Source: Promicromonosporaceae bacterium (GTDB lineage Bacteria; Actinomycetota; Actinomycetes; Actinomycetales; Cellulomonadaceae). From it: a stretch of 24,235 nucleotides of DNA. Positions 8,801 through 16,181 of the stretch are shown here, one piece after another. The stretch lies in the NCBI GenBank assembly GCA_009780755.1, contig WQZL01000009.1:1-24235 (forward strand), in the 5' to 3' direction. The notes under the pieces are model-generated. The model searched no databases, was not told where the DNA came from, and saw only the letters and a program-made list of their open reading frames with translations. Each line of letters starts with the position of its first letter. The first letter of the stretch is position 1. The position numbers were made by a program, and so were the translations under genes.

Positions 8801-8858
8801 CCGCCCCAGCAGCACCACCTACGACTGGTCATGGCGTCTTCGCCTGATAGCCAAGTAA
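5829..8858 (+). CDS. LacZ-like glycoside hydrolase family 2 enzyme, altered sugar pocket
   Basis: This is a cytoplasmic beta-glycosidase of 1009 residues, close to E. coli LacZ (1023 aa), with the same five-domain order: sugar-binding domain (about 25-190), Ig-like (190-355), TIM barrel (355-640), a second Ig-like region and the C-terminal small-chain beta-sandwich (about 755-1005, with GLGPWENYPDR at 878-888). The acid/base is E479 in SLGNETGYG and the nucleophile is E549 in LCEYAF. The magnesium ligands matching LacZ E416 and H418 are E436 and H438, and the LacZ H357 and H391 equivalents are H377 and H411. However, the residues matching LacZ D201, H540 and N604 are S183, F552 and Y613, so the pocket for the galactosyl C6 hydroxyl and sodium is not conserved. 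Annotation as beta-galactosidase is the default, but the true sugar may differ. It is translated directly after uidA. Confidence 0.9.
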   Translation: MGINLTTGVPDLLGAHSVNRLPMGTLHRPATLNLDGEWEFQLLERPDAPLGAAWKRVTVPELWTMREAIDGPHYTNVPMPFEEVPPHLPRRNPTGVYRRTVACEVRPGARSILRVGAAESYLRVFVNGVLIGSASDSHLASEFDVTDYLVTGENELTLVVTKYSLGSYLEDQDHWWHGGVARSVDLVVVPEVRLTDMVAAADFDPATGLGSLALEVTTEGIAHLEEHGYTLRIEALDTEHVVEVVGRLETMTLPKPPDVRSERPPARMPDGFMDLLSIRAAGAPVPERLAQVAAIFGQTRTHTVPSGRARLVFEACKVQPWSAERPVLYPLVVTLHDATGVELDRVEQRVGFRRVEVVGRDLLINGQRVLIQGVARHDHDPQTGRVLSREALTAELQLIKRSNINAIRTSHYPNDPYVLDLCDEYGLYVVDEANIEGHGFATTIADDPLFTNQFVERFTRMVLRDRNRACIIAWSLGNETGYGASHDAIAAWAKFADPSRPLHYEGAISNDWRAGKAVTDIVCPMYASFDALEAWSAAEDVDRPLILCEYAFSYMNGAGGLAEYWRLFENLPGLQGGFIWGWRDLALDPDGSGRLRYGGDFGDQPNSGHTVGYGLTFADLTPKPALFEARGLFSPVRLVSDAAEARAGVLRIRNRRHFADLSDLTFALRVERAVGPGPEIAIPTPDVAPGTEAEVLLPPEVLAELGDALAISLIVRTAVDAPWAPANFELATTQVLLPPLDSLPAVTATARSCDCTQDNVGELRHPLLLRAPELNLWRALTVHDRAFCLDNRFVRNGFFRLDPTERTITCTGEDIIVEQRYVTAWGDPVTHTRRIRPLGEGDWHLTEHVELPQDTVDGLRVGMEFELKPGLAEVAWVGLGPWENYPDRAAAALLGHHHLPLTEMLTPYLVPAINGTRGDVRETTITGPAGTVHTEHDQPLHLTITPWTTQELEAAEHHWELPESNRVIVQLDVAHRGVGTAYLGPDVQKQYRPSSTTYDWSWRLRLIAK

Positions 8859-8885
8859 CCCCAAGAGTCCTGAAAGGATCAACCA

Positions 8886-10118
8886 ATGACTGCCTTCCCC
8901 AACGGCTTCCTCTGGGGCGCCGCTACCGCCGCCCACCAGATCGAGGGCAACAACACGAACTCCGACTTTTGGGCCAACGAGGGCCGGATGCCGGGCATGG
9001 AGCGCAGCGGCGACGCCTGCGATTCTTACCATCGCTACCGCGAAGACATGCAGCTCATGGTCGATGCCGGGCTGAACTCCTACCGGTTCTCCTTGGAATG
9101 GGCGCGCATCGAGCCGGTGCGGGGCCTGTTCTCGAATGCGGAACTTGCGCATTACCGTCGGATGATCGACACGGCTCTTGAACTTGGCCTAACCCCGGTG
9201 GTCACGCTGCACCACTTCACCAACCCGCGCTGGTTCGCTGAGGCGGGTGGCTGGCTGGCCGACGACGCCGTGGTGACGTTCTGCAAGTACGTCGAAAAGG
9301 TCTGCACCATTTTAGATGGCGTCGAATGGGTGGTCACCATGAACGAACCGAACATGCTCGCGGTGATGACCGGCATGCAAAAGGCGATGGCCGCGCAGAT
9401 GCAGGCGGCGGTGCAGGGCGGCGACAAGCCTGAAGGCTGGCAAAGCCCCACCATCGACGAGGAGCGCAAGAAGTTTCGGATGCCCACCCCCGAGGTAGAA
9501 ATCGGCAAGGTTTTCGTTGAGGTGCATCAGGCTGCCCGCGAGGTGGTGCGCGCGAAGACGAATGCCAAGGTGGGCTGGTCGGTGGCAAACCGCGCCTTTG
9601 AGGTGCTGCCCGGCGGCGAGGAGAAGTTCTCGGAACTCTCCTACGTGTGGGAAGACCTGTACCTAGAGCCGAGCCGCGAAGACGACTTCGTGGGTGTGCA
9701 GTGCTACACCGTGCAACAGGTTGACGCCGACGGCCTGGTGCCGCACCCCGAACACCCGGACAATACGCTGGTGGGCACGGCCTTCCGCCCGGATGCGGTG
9801 GGTGTGGCGGTGCGACACACGGCCAAGATCGTTGGCGACGTGCCAATTATGGTCACCGAAAACGGCATCGCCATCGACAAGGACGAACGTCGCATCAAGT
9901 ACACCTCCGAGGCGCTGGGCCACCTAGCCGCCGCGATGGCCGACGGCATTGACGTCCGCGGATACCTACACTGGTCGCTACTAGATAACTACGAGTGGGG
10001 CCACTGGAAGCCGACGTTCGGATTAATCGCCGTGGACCGCGAAACTTTCGTTCGCACCCCCAAACCATCCCTGGCCTGGCTAGGCGGCGTTGCCCAAGCG
10101 GGCGCCCTCCCCGCCTAA
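8886..10118 (+). CDS. Beta-glucosidase-type glycoside hydrolase family 1
   Basis: This is a 410-residue GH1 TIM-barrel enzyme, at the short end of the family range, predicted to be cytoplasmic. The N-terminal signature FPNGFLWGAATAAHQIEG (4-21) includes the glycone-binding Q18. The acid/base is E154 in TMNEPN and the nucleophile is E325 in VTENGIA. The sugar-binding E370-W371 lie in LLDNYEW. The family TLYHWDLP motif is replaced by TLHHFTNP (107-114), a variation found in some subgroups. There is no phosphate-binding Ser-Lys-Tyr motif of 6-phospho-glycosidases, which agrees with ABC rather than PTS uptake. AAAGGA lies upstream of the ATG. The gap after the preceding GH2 gene is 27 bp, so co-transcription is likely. 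The sugar (glucoside, galactoside, fucoside) cannot be assigned from sequence. Confidence 0.92.
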   Translation: MTAFPNGFLWGAATAAHQIEGNNTNSDFWANEGRMPGMERSGDACDSYHRYREDMQLMVDAGLNSYRFSLEWARIEPVRGLFSNAELAHYRRMIDTALELGLTPVVTLHHFTNPRWFAEAGGWLADDAVVTFCKYVEKVCTILDGVEWVVTMNEPNMLAVMTGMQKAMAAQMQAAVQGGDKPEGWQSPTIDEERKKFRMPTPEVEIGKVFVEVHQAAREVVRAKTNAKVGWSVANRAFEVLPGGEEKFSELSYVWEDLYLEPSREDDFVGVQCYTVQQVDADGLVPHPEHPDNTLVGTAFRPDAVGVAVRHTAKIVGDVPIMVTENGIAIDKDERRIKYTSEALGHLAAAMADGIDVRGYLHWSLLDNYEWGHWKPTFGLIAVDRETFVRTPKPSLAWLGGVAQAGALPA

Positions 10119-10170
10119 CTCACCTGTCCCATAAATCTCGTCGATTCGGTGGTTAGCGCCCAATTTTTCT

Positions 10171-10176
10171 AAGGAG
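10171..10176 (+). promoter_or_regulatory. Ribosome binding site for mannonate dehydratase
   Basis: AAGGAG lies nine bases before ATG 10186 and selects it, although a second in-frame ATG at 10192 (MAFRWYG) is also possible. The 67-bp gap from 10119 holds no clear hairpin or promoter. Confidence 0.6.
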
Positions 10177-10185
10177 TGTTTTGTT

Positions 10186-11301
10186 ATGAGGATGGCGTTT
10201 CGTTGGTATGGCGAAGGAAATGACACCGTTTCGCTGGATGACATTCGGCAGATTCCAGGTGTGGAGACCATAGTGTGGTCGTTGCATCATAAGCAGGCCG
10301 GTGAGGAGTGGTCGCAGGACGAGATTGATGCGGAGGTTGCGCTGATTGAAGGGTTGACGCCTGAGCAGGTGGCGCATGGTGTGACGAAGCGGTTGCGGGC
10401 GGATGTGGTCGAATCGGTGAATGTGCACGAGAGCATTAAGTTGGGCAAGACCGTGCTTGGTCTAACTCGTGATGAAGCTATCGCTAACTACAAACTGTGC
10501 ATCGAGCGGCTGGGCCGGGCCGGGGTTCGGGTTATCTGCTACAACTTCATGCCCGTGTTTGACTGGCTGCGCACGGACATGTTTCACCCTCTACCCGACG
10601 GATCCACCGCCCTGTTCTACGAAAAAGCTGTAGTAGACACCCTCACTCCCGAATCCCTGATTGCCAGCATGAACTTGGACGATGGGGGAATGACGCTGCC
10701 CGGCTGGGAGCCAGAACGCCTCGCCTCATTTCAGGAGTTGAAGAAGGAATATGTGGGGGTGAGTCGAGAGGATATGTATACGAATTACAAGCACTTCCTC
10801 GACGCTGTTATCCCCGTGTGTGAGGAGTTTAATGTGAAGTTAGGAGTACACCCAGACGACCCGGCGTTCAACATCTTTGGTTGGCCTCGCGTAGTCTCCC
10901 GCAAAGAAGACCTCGCCCGGGTTCTATCCTTGAACCCTTCGCCGTGCAACGGGTTAACTCTGTGTCTAGGGTCGTTCGGGTCAAATCCGGATTCCAACCC
11001 CGTAGACGCCGTGCGCACCTTTGCCGACCGTATCCACTTCTCCCACGTGCGAAACATCAAACACTTCCCCAACGGAGACTTCATCGAAGTAGGCCACCGC
11101 GCCTGCGAAGGCTCCATCGACACCGTCGGCATCATGAAAGCCTACGCAGATGCCAATTACCAAGGCTATATTCGCCCCGATCATGGACGCCATCTCTGGG
11201 ACGAAAACCGGGGCAACACCCCTCGCCCTGGCTACGGTCTCTACGACCGTGCTTTAGGCACCCAATACCTTCTAGGAGCCTGGGACGCGGCTAACTACTG
11301 A
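10186..11301 (+). CDS. uxuA: Mannonate dehydratase
   Basis: UxuA (EC 4.2.1.8) dehydrates D-mannonate to 2-keto-3-deoxygluconate, the third step of glucuronate breakdown after uxaC and uxuB products, which are not in this window. The 371-residue protein has family length and the typical N-terminal FRWYGEGNDTVSLDDIRQIP. Metal-site residues are visible as H222 in GVHPDDP, C260 in LCLGS, H287 in HVRN and D332-H333 in RPDHGR. Its place after a beta-glucuronidase fits use of released glucuronate. Base composition by eye is lower in GC than its neighbours: 31 of 60 bases at 10201-10260 are G/C, against 38 of 60 at 9181-9240. This hints at a separate origin. The next gene starts 57 bp downstream. Confidence 0.95.
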   Translation: MRMAFRWYGEGNDTVSLDDIRQIPGVETIVWSLHHKQAGEEWSQDEIDAEVALIEGLTPEQVAHGVTKRLRADVVESVNVHESIKLGKTVLGLTRDEAIANYKLCIERLGRAGVRVICYNFMPVFDWLRTDMFHPLPDGSTALFYEKAVVDTLTPESLIASMNLDDGGMTLPGWEPERLASFQELKKEYVGVSREDMYTNYKHFLDAVIPVCEEFNVKLGVHPDDPAFNIFGWPRVVSRKEDLARVLSLNPSPCNGLTLCLGSFGSNPDSNPVDAVRTFADRIHFSHVRNIKHFPNGDFIEVGHRACEGSIDTVGIMKAYADANYQGYIRPDHGRHLWDENRGNTPRPGYGLYDRALGTQYLLGAWDAANY

Positions 11302-11316
11302 CGAGGAAAAGACGTG

Positions 11317-11334
11317 ACGCGCAGGGTGGCGCGT
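11317..11334 (+). other. Small perfect hairpin between uxuA and the exporter genes
   Basis: ACGCGC and GCGCGT (11317-11322 and 11329-11334) pair over 6 bp with a 6-nt loop in the 57-bp gap. No T tract follows, so termination is doubtful. It may separate the sugar genes from the exporter pair, or mean nothing. Confidence 0.3.
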
Positions 11335-11358
11335 AGAGCGAATATGGGAAGTTAAATC

Positions 11359-13095
11359 ATGCTGTTAAAGCTTTGCCGCCAGCACCTCCGCCCCTACCTG
11401 GGCGCGGTCGCTGCTCTCATCGCGCTGCAATTGCTGCAAACCATCGCCTCGCTATTCCTGCCCACGCTGAACGCCGACATCATCGACCACGGCGTCATCC
11501 TCGGCGATATTGACCACATCTGGCGCAGGGGTTCAGTGATGCTGGCCGTTTCGTTGGCCCAGGTGATCTGCGCGGTGATCGCGGTGTATTTCGGGACGCG
11601 GGTGGCAATGAGTTTCGGCCGTGACCTGCGCCTAGCCCTCTTTGACGCCGTGCAAGGCTTTAGCGCCCGCGAGGTGTCCCACTTTGGCGCGCCCACGCTG
11701 ATTACGCGCACCACAAATGATGTGCAGCAAGTGCAGATGTTGGTATTGATGGCCTGCACCATCATGGTTTCGGCGCCGCTGATGCTAATCGTCGGCGTGT
11801 TTATGGCGCTGCGTGAGGATGTGCCGCTGTCTGGCCTGCTGCTTGTGGTGATTCCGGTGTTGAGCGTAACCCTGGCGCTGGTATTGCGGTGCCTCGCTCC
11901 GCATTTTCGGGTCATGCAAGATCGTATCGATGCGATTAACGAGATGGTGCGCGCGCAGATCATCGGCCTGCGGGTGGTGCGAGCCTTCGTGCGTGAGCGC
12001 CGGGAGATGGAACGCTTCGGCAAGGCGAACGAGCAGTTGTACGACACGCAGGTTGTCACGGGCAAGATCATCGCCTTCGCATTTCCGTTGGTCGGCCTGA
12101 TTATCAACGTTTCCAGCGCGGCCGTGATCTGGTTTGGTGGGCGCCGCATTGATGGGGGCGGGATGCAGATCGGGGCGCTGACCGCCTTCCTGACCTACCT
12201 GATGTTCATTCTCACCTCCATCATGATTTCCACGCTGGTTGCAACGATGATTCCGCGAGCCATCGTCGCCGCCCGCCGCATCGACGAGGTGCTGACCACC
12301 GGCACCTCCGTGACCGAACCCGCCCAGCCCGTCTCGATCACGTCGCTGAACGGCGGCGCCGGGCCGCGTGGAGAGATCACCTTTGAGAACGTAGGCTTCC
12401 ACTATCCGGGCGCCGATGAGCCGGTACTCTCCGGCCTGAACTTCACGGCACGCCCCGGTACGGTCACCGCCATCATCGGAGCCACCGGCGCTGGAAAATC
12501 CACTCTACTTTCCCTGATGCCGCGCCTATTCGACCCCACCGCCGGTCGCGTGCTATTCGACGGCGTCGATCTGCGCTATCTGGCCACCGCCGAGTTGGGC
12601 ACTCAACTCGGCCTGGTGCCACAACAGGCCTTCCTCTTTTCCGGCACCATCGCCTCTAACCTGCGCTACGGCCTGCGCGAAGCCACCGAGGAGCAGATGT
12701 GGGCGGCGCTGCGCATCGCCCAGGGCGCCGACTTCATTGCAGAACTGCCCGAGAGGCTACAGGCACCGGTCGCCCAGGGCGGCACCACCTTATCTGGTGG
12801 GCAGCGGCAACGCCTCGCCATCGCCCGCGCCATCATTCGTCGCCCGCGCGTTTTGCTGTTCGATGATTCGTTTTCTGCGCTTGATGCAGTTACCGACGCC
12901 CGGTTGCGAGCGGCTCTACGCGCGGTTGACGCCACCATCATCATGGTGGCTCAGCGGGTGGCGACCATCCAGGAAGCCGATGAAATCTTGGTGCTGGAAC
13001 ATGGCCGCATCGTCGGGCAGGGCACCCACTCCGAACTGCTAGCTACCAACGCGACCTACCAGGAAATCGTCGCCTCGCAGGAGGCACAATCATGA
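11359..13095 (+). CDS. Type IV ABC exporter half-transporter, degenerate ATP site
   Basis: This is a 578-residue exporter subunit with six membrane helices in residues 12-305 and a nucleotide-binding domain at 338-575. Walker A is GATGAGKS (374-381) and the signature is LSGGQ (478-482). The Walker B region reads VLLFDDS, with D503 where the catalytic glutamate belongs, and the switch histidine is replaced by Q532 (VAQRV). These changes mark the degenerate half of heterodimeric exporters such as TM287/288 or BmrCD. A GGGAAG site precedes the ATG by seven bases. The end overlaps the partner gene by four bases (ATGA), which fits strict co-synthesis. Substrates of this class include drugs, lipids and peptides; none can be inferred here. 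Its relation to the sugar locus is unclear. Confidence 0.92.
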   Translation: MLLKLCRQHLRPYLGAVAALIALQLLQTIASLFLPTLNADIIDHGVILGDIDHIWRRGSVMLAVSLAQVICAVIAVYFGTRVAMSFGRDLRLALFDAVQGFSAREVSHFGAPTLITRTTNDVQQVQMLVLMACTIMVSAPLMLIVGVFMALREDVPLSGLLLVVIPVLSVTLALVLRCLAPHFRVMQDRIDAINEMVRAQIIGLRVVRAFVRERREMERFGKANEQLYDTQVVTGKIIAFAFPLVGLIINVSSAAVIWFGGRRIDGGGMQIGALTAFLTYLMFILTSIMISTLVATMIPRAIVAARRIDEVLTTGTSVTEPAQPVSITSLNGGAGPRGEITFENVGFHYPGADEPVLSGLNFTARPGTVTAIIGATGAGKSTLLSLMPRLFDPTAGRVLFDGVDLRYLATAELGTQLGLVPQQAFLFSGTIASNLRYGLREATEEQMWAALRIAQGADFIAELPERLQAPVAQGGTTLSGGQRQRLAIARAIIRRPRVLLFDDSFSALDAVTDARLRAALRAVDATIIMVAQRVATIQEADEILVLEHGRIVGQGTHSELLATNATYQEIVASQEAQS

Positions 13096-14999
13096 GCGAA
13101 CATCAGTTGGACAAGGCCGCCAGGCCCGTGTCGAAACCAGATCAGTCACGTCCCCCACCCCGACCGGGGCTGGGCGGCATGGGGCCAATCGCGAAGGCGC
13201 AGGATTTTGGCGGTACGATTCGTCGCCTCGGTGGCCTGCTTGGCCCGGAGCGCACCCGGTTGATGATGATGGGTGGCCTGGCCCTGGCGGCAGTTACCCT
13301 CGCGGTGATTGGGCCGCGCTTGCTCGGGGATGCGACAAATGTGGTGGTTGAGGGGCTGTTCGGCACCGGGGTCGATTTTGGGCGGCTCGGGGGGATTCTT
13401 GGCGTTGTGCTGGCGATCTACCTCGGCTCGTTCCTGTGCGGTTGGCTGCAAAACCGGGCGATGACCTTGGCCGTGCAGGCCCGAATGCGGCATCTGCGCG
13501 ATGAGGTTGAGGCCAAACTGCATCGGGTGCCGCTGAGCTACCTCGATGCCCAGCCGCGCGGTGAGATCCTTTCCCGCGTCACCAACGACATCGACAATGT
13601 TGCGGCCTCCATGACTCAGGTGCTGATGCAACTGATTACCTCGGTGTTGATGATCGTCGGCGTGCTGGTGATGATGTTCACTATCTCGTGGCTGCTGGCG
13701 TTGGTTTCGCTGCTGACGGTGCCCGTGGCCGGCCTACTCACGCTGCGGATTGCCAAGCGTTCGCAGCCGCATTTCAAGAAGCAGTGGGCGGCCACCGGCA
13801 CCCTAAATGCCCACGTTGAGGAGATGTTTACCGGGCACGCGCTGGTCAAGGCGTTCGGGCAGCAGTCAGAGGCGCGGGCGGCGTTCGTGGCCGAAAACCA
13901 GGATTTGTTCGAGGCGGCCCGTAAGGCGCAATACCTTTCGGGAACCATCGCGCCGGTGATGGGCTTTGTAGCGAACCTGAACTATGTGGCTATTGCCGTA
14001 CTCGGCGGCCTGCGCATCGTTTCGGGGCAGATGACCATCGGTGGCGTGCAGGCGTTCATTCAGTATTCGCGACAATTTACGCAACCTATCACGCAGGTAG
14101 CAGCCATCATGAATGTGCTGCAATCGGCGGTAGCTTCGGCCGAGCGGGTTTTTGAGGTGCTGGATGCCCCCGAACAAAGCCCCGACCAGGCCGACGCGGC
14201 CACCTTGGCCGAAGTGCGTGGCCGGGTGACCTTCGAGCGCGTGCAATTCAGCTACGACCCCGATGAGCCGCTAATCACCGACCTAAACCTGGTGGTGGAG
14301 CCAGGGCAGACGGTAGCCATCGTCGGCCCCACCGGCGCGGGCAAAACCACTCTAGTCAACCTGCTCATGCGGTTTTATGAGGTAGCAGGTGGGCGCATCA
14401 CCTTAGATGGCGTAGACACGCGCGAGCTGACCCGTGATGCGCTGCGTTCTAGCGTGGGCATGGTGTTGCAGGACACGTGGCTGTTCAAGGGCACCATCGA
14501 GGAGAACCTGCGCTACGGGGCGCGTGAGGGGCTAACGGAGGCGGAGTTTTACGCTGCGACACGCGCCACGCATGTTGACCCGATTGTGCGCACCCTGCCC
14601 GACGGCTACCAGACGATGCTGGATGATGAGGCCGCTGGTCTGTCGGTGGGGGAGCGGCAGTTGTTCACGATTGCGCGGGCCTTCCTGGCTGACCCGCAGA
14701 TTTTGGTGTTGGATGAGGCCACGAGTTCGGTGGATACTCGTACGGAGGTGCTGGTGCAACAGGCAATGGGTGCGCTGCGCGTTGGGCGCACCTCCTTCAT
14801 CATCGCTCATCGTCTCTCCACCATTCGCGACGCCGATGTGATCGTCGTCATGGAACACGGCAACATAGTAGAAACCGGCACCCACCAGAGACTATTAGCC
14901 GCCAGCGGCTCCTACGCTCGTCTCCACCAAGCCCAGTTTGAAGCCGCAGGATCCAAAGTCGAATCTAGGTTCTGCGACTCGCTGGCGCTCGCAGAATAA
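13092..14999 (+). CDS. Type IV ABC exporter half-transporter, catalytic partner
   Basis: This is the partner of the preceding exporter subunit, 635 residues long. A hydrophilic Pro-rich N-terminus of about 40 residues is followed by six membrane helices (about 55-345) and an ATPase domain (378-615). Walker A is GPTGAGKT (412-419), Walker B ends in the catalytic E542 (LVLDEATSSVD) and the switch histidine is H573 (IIAHRLSTI). The signature is LSVGE (517-521) instead of LSGGQ. In the dimer this altered signature faces the altered Walker B of the partner, so one ATP site is fully degenerate and the other is consensus. The last residues, ESRFCDSLALAE, are encoded across a perfect inverted repeat that may be a terminator. 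The stop lies four bases from the stop of the convergent regulator gene. Confidence 0.93.
   Translation: MSEHQLDKAARPVSKPDQSRPPPRPGLGGMGPIAKAQDFGGTIRRLGGLLGPERTRLMMMGGLALAAVTLAVIGPRLLGDATNVVVEGLFGTGVDFGRLGGILGVVLAIYLGSFLCGWLQNRAMTLAVQARMRHLRDEVEAKLHRVPLSYLDAQPRGEILSRVTNDIDNVAASMTQVLMQLITSVLMIVGVLVMMFTISWLLALVSLLTVPVAGLLTLRIAKRSQPHFKKQWAATGTLNAHVEEMFTGHALVKAFGQQSEARAAFVAENQDLFEAARKAQYLSGTIAPVMGFVANLNYVAIAVLGGLRIVSGQMTIGGVQAFIQYSRQFTQPITQVAAIMNVLQSAVASAERVFEVLDAPEQSPDQADAATLAEVRGRVTFERVQFSYDPDEPLITDLNLVVEPGQTVAIVGPTGAGKTTLVNLLMRFYEVAGGRITLDGVDTRELTRDALRSSVGMVLQDTWLFKGTIEENLRYGAREGLTEAEFYAATRATHVDPIVRTLPDGYQTMLDDEAAGLSVGERQLFTIARAFLADPQILVLDEATSSVDTRTEVLVQQAMGALRVGRTSFIIAHRLSTIRDADVIVVMEHGNIVETGTHQRLLAASGSYARLHQAQFEAAGSKVESRFCDSLALAE
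14970..14996. terminator. Hairpin inside the 3' end of the exporter gene, possible shared terminator
   Basis: TTCTGCGA (14970-14977) and TCGCAGAA (14989-14996) pair perfectly over 8 bp with an 11-nt loop. It lies just before the exporter stop and 7 bp beyond the stop of the convergent LacI-type gene, so it could end transcription from both sides. Neither side has a strong T tract. Confidence 0.45.
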
Positions 15000-15003
15000 C
15001 GGG

Positions 15004-16017
15004 TTAAGGTGTGGGGCCGGTGGTGCCTCGGGGGATGAAGGTGGTGGTGTAAGGGGCAGGCTCGGGTAGGTCGACGCCATCGAGTAGTGCGACCAACTGT
15101 GTTACCGAGTCGCGACCGATTTCTAGCATGGGGGTGTGGATGGTGGACATGCCAGGGGTGGAGAGTGCCGAGCCGTAGCTGTCGTCGTGGCCGATTATGC
15201 TCAACTGCTTCGGGACGGCGATGCCCCGCTCGGCGCAGGCGCGCAACAGGGCGAAGGCCATGAGGTCGTTGTAGGTATGCACGGCGGTCACTCCAGAGGC
15301 CACGATGCGGCGCACCGTGTCGTCGGTGATTTCGGTGCCGCAATTTATCTCGACAGCGGTCATGCCGTGTGCCTCGGTGGTCATCAGCAGTTGTTCCCAG
15401 CGGACGGCCGAAACCCATGACCCCTGCGGGCCGGAGAGAAAGGCGACGCTGCGATGCCCAAGGGTAGCCAGGTGGGAGATGGCCCCATCAATGCCTTCAT
15501 CGCCTTGTGGCAGCACCGAGGGAAGGCCCGGAATCAGACGGTTTGCCGAGACCAAGGGCTTAAATCCGGCCAGATCGGCTATCTGCTCGTCGGTCAGGCG
15601 TGAGGCCACCAGCACAAAGCCATCTACGGCGGGCTGCATGCGCTCCACTCGTTCTAACTCCAATTCGGCGGACAGTTGAGACTCGGCAAGCACCAGCATC
15701 CGGTTGGAGGTTGCCGCCGCCTGCTCGGCGCCGCGAATCAGAGCGAAAAACACCGGGTTGGTGATGTCGGAGACAACCAGGCCGAGCATCCCAGAGCGAC
15801 CGGTTGGCAGTGCCCTGGCCAGTGGATTTACCCGATACCCGAGGGAAGCGGCGGCCTCATGGATCACGCGGGCGGTCTGTTCGTTGATGCGGCCCGGCTT
15901 GTGTAGGGCGCGCGAGACGGTGGAGGGGTTAAACCCGGTGAGTTCGGCAATGGCGTAGATGGTGGGTCGCTGGCCGTTTGTTGGTTGCGGCTTAGGGCTT
16001 GCCGGGGTGTTTGCCAT
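15004..16017 (-). CDS. LacI-family transcriptional regulator
   Basis: This is a 337-residue sugar-responsive DNA-binding protein. An N-terminal tail of about 17 residues precedes the LacI helix-turn-helix TIYAIAELTGFNPSTVSRAL (19-38), followed by the hinge region NPLARALPTGR (64-74) and a periplasmic-binding-protein-like effector domain (about 77-330) that begins LGLVVSDITNPVF. The effector cannot be predicted, but the adjacent glucuronidase and UxuA genes make a glucuronide, glucuronate derivative or another imported sugar plausible. It probably represses region 1 and itself, which is inference from position and from the candidate operator at 16052-16063. It is transcribed toward the exporter genes with only 4 bp between stop codons. 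The Shine-Dalgarno site is weak (AAGG about ten bases before ATG). Confidence 0.93.
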   Translation of the reverse strand: MANTPASPKPQPTNGQRPTIYAIAELTGFNPSTVSRALHKPGRINEQTARVIHEAAASLGYRVNPLARALPTGRSGMLGLVVSDITNPVFFALIRGAEQAAATSNRMLVLAESQLSAELELERVERMQPAVDGFVLVASRLTDEQIADLAGFKPLVSANRLIPGLPSVLPQGDEGIDGAISHLATLGHRSVAFLSGPQGSWVSAVRWEQLLMTTEAHGMTAVEINCGTEITDDTVRRIVASGVTAVHTYNDLMAFALLRACAERGIAVPKQLSIIGHDDSYGSALSTPGMSTIHTPMLEIGRDSVTQLVALLDGVDLPEPAPYTTTFIPRGTTGPTP

Positions 16018-16051
16018 GTTGAGATTGCCTTGCTGCTCTGAATGAAGACTG

Positions 16052-16063
16052 GCAATCGGTTGC
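16052..16063 (-). promoter_or_regulatory. Candidate LacI-family operator in the regulator leader
   Basis: GCAATCGGTTGC is an even palindrome with a central CG and 10 of 12 symmetrical bases, of the form GCAANCGNTTGC known for PurR and similar LacI-family sites. It lies 35-46 bp upstream of the regulator ATG and just downstream of a possible -10. This suggests autorepression. Confidence 0.55.
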
Positions 16064-16075
16064 GCCAGTTGCTAC

Positions 16076-16081
16076 ATGATA
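16076..16081 (-). promoter_or_regulatory. Possible -10 element of the LacI-type gene
   Basis: On the - strand this reads TATCAT, within the 164-bp gap upstream of the regulator. No convincing -35 is seen. A start about seven bases downstream would place the operator just after the start of transcription. Confidence 0.3.
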
Positions 16082-16181
16082 CCTGACCATTGATTTTTGC
16101 GCATGCCGCCAGGAGGACAGAGTGAGAGATGGCACAAGTTGCCGCGGATGGCAATGATGAGGGTTCAGCCACCAAACGGGG

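Noticed and set aside
10119..10185. A LacI-type operator before uxuA.
   Set aside because: No CG-centred palindrome with at least four matching flanking bases was found in this gap.
12865..12954. The altered Walker B and switch residues as signs of a decaying pseudogene.
   Set aside because: The frame is intact and the changes match known degenerate sites of heterodimeric exporters, with the complementary change in the partner.
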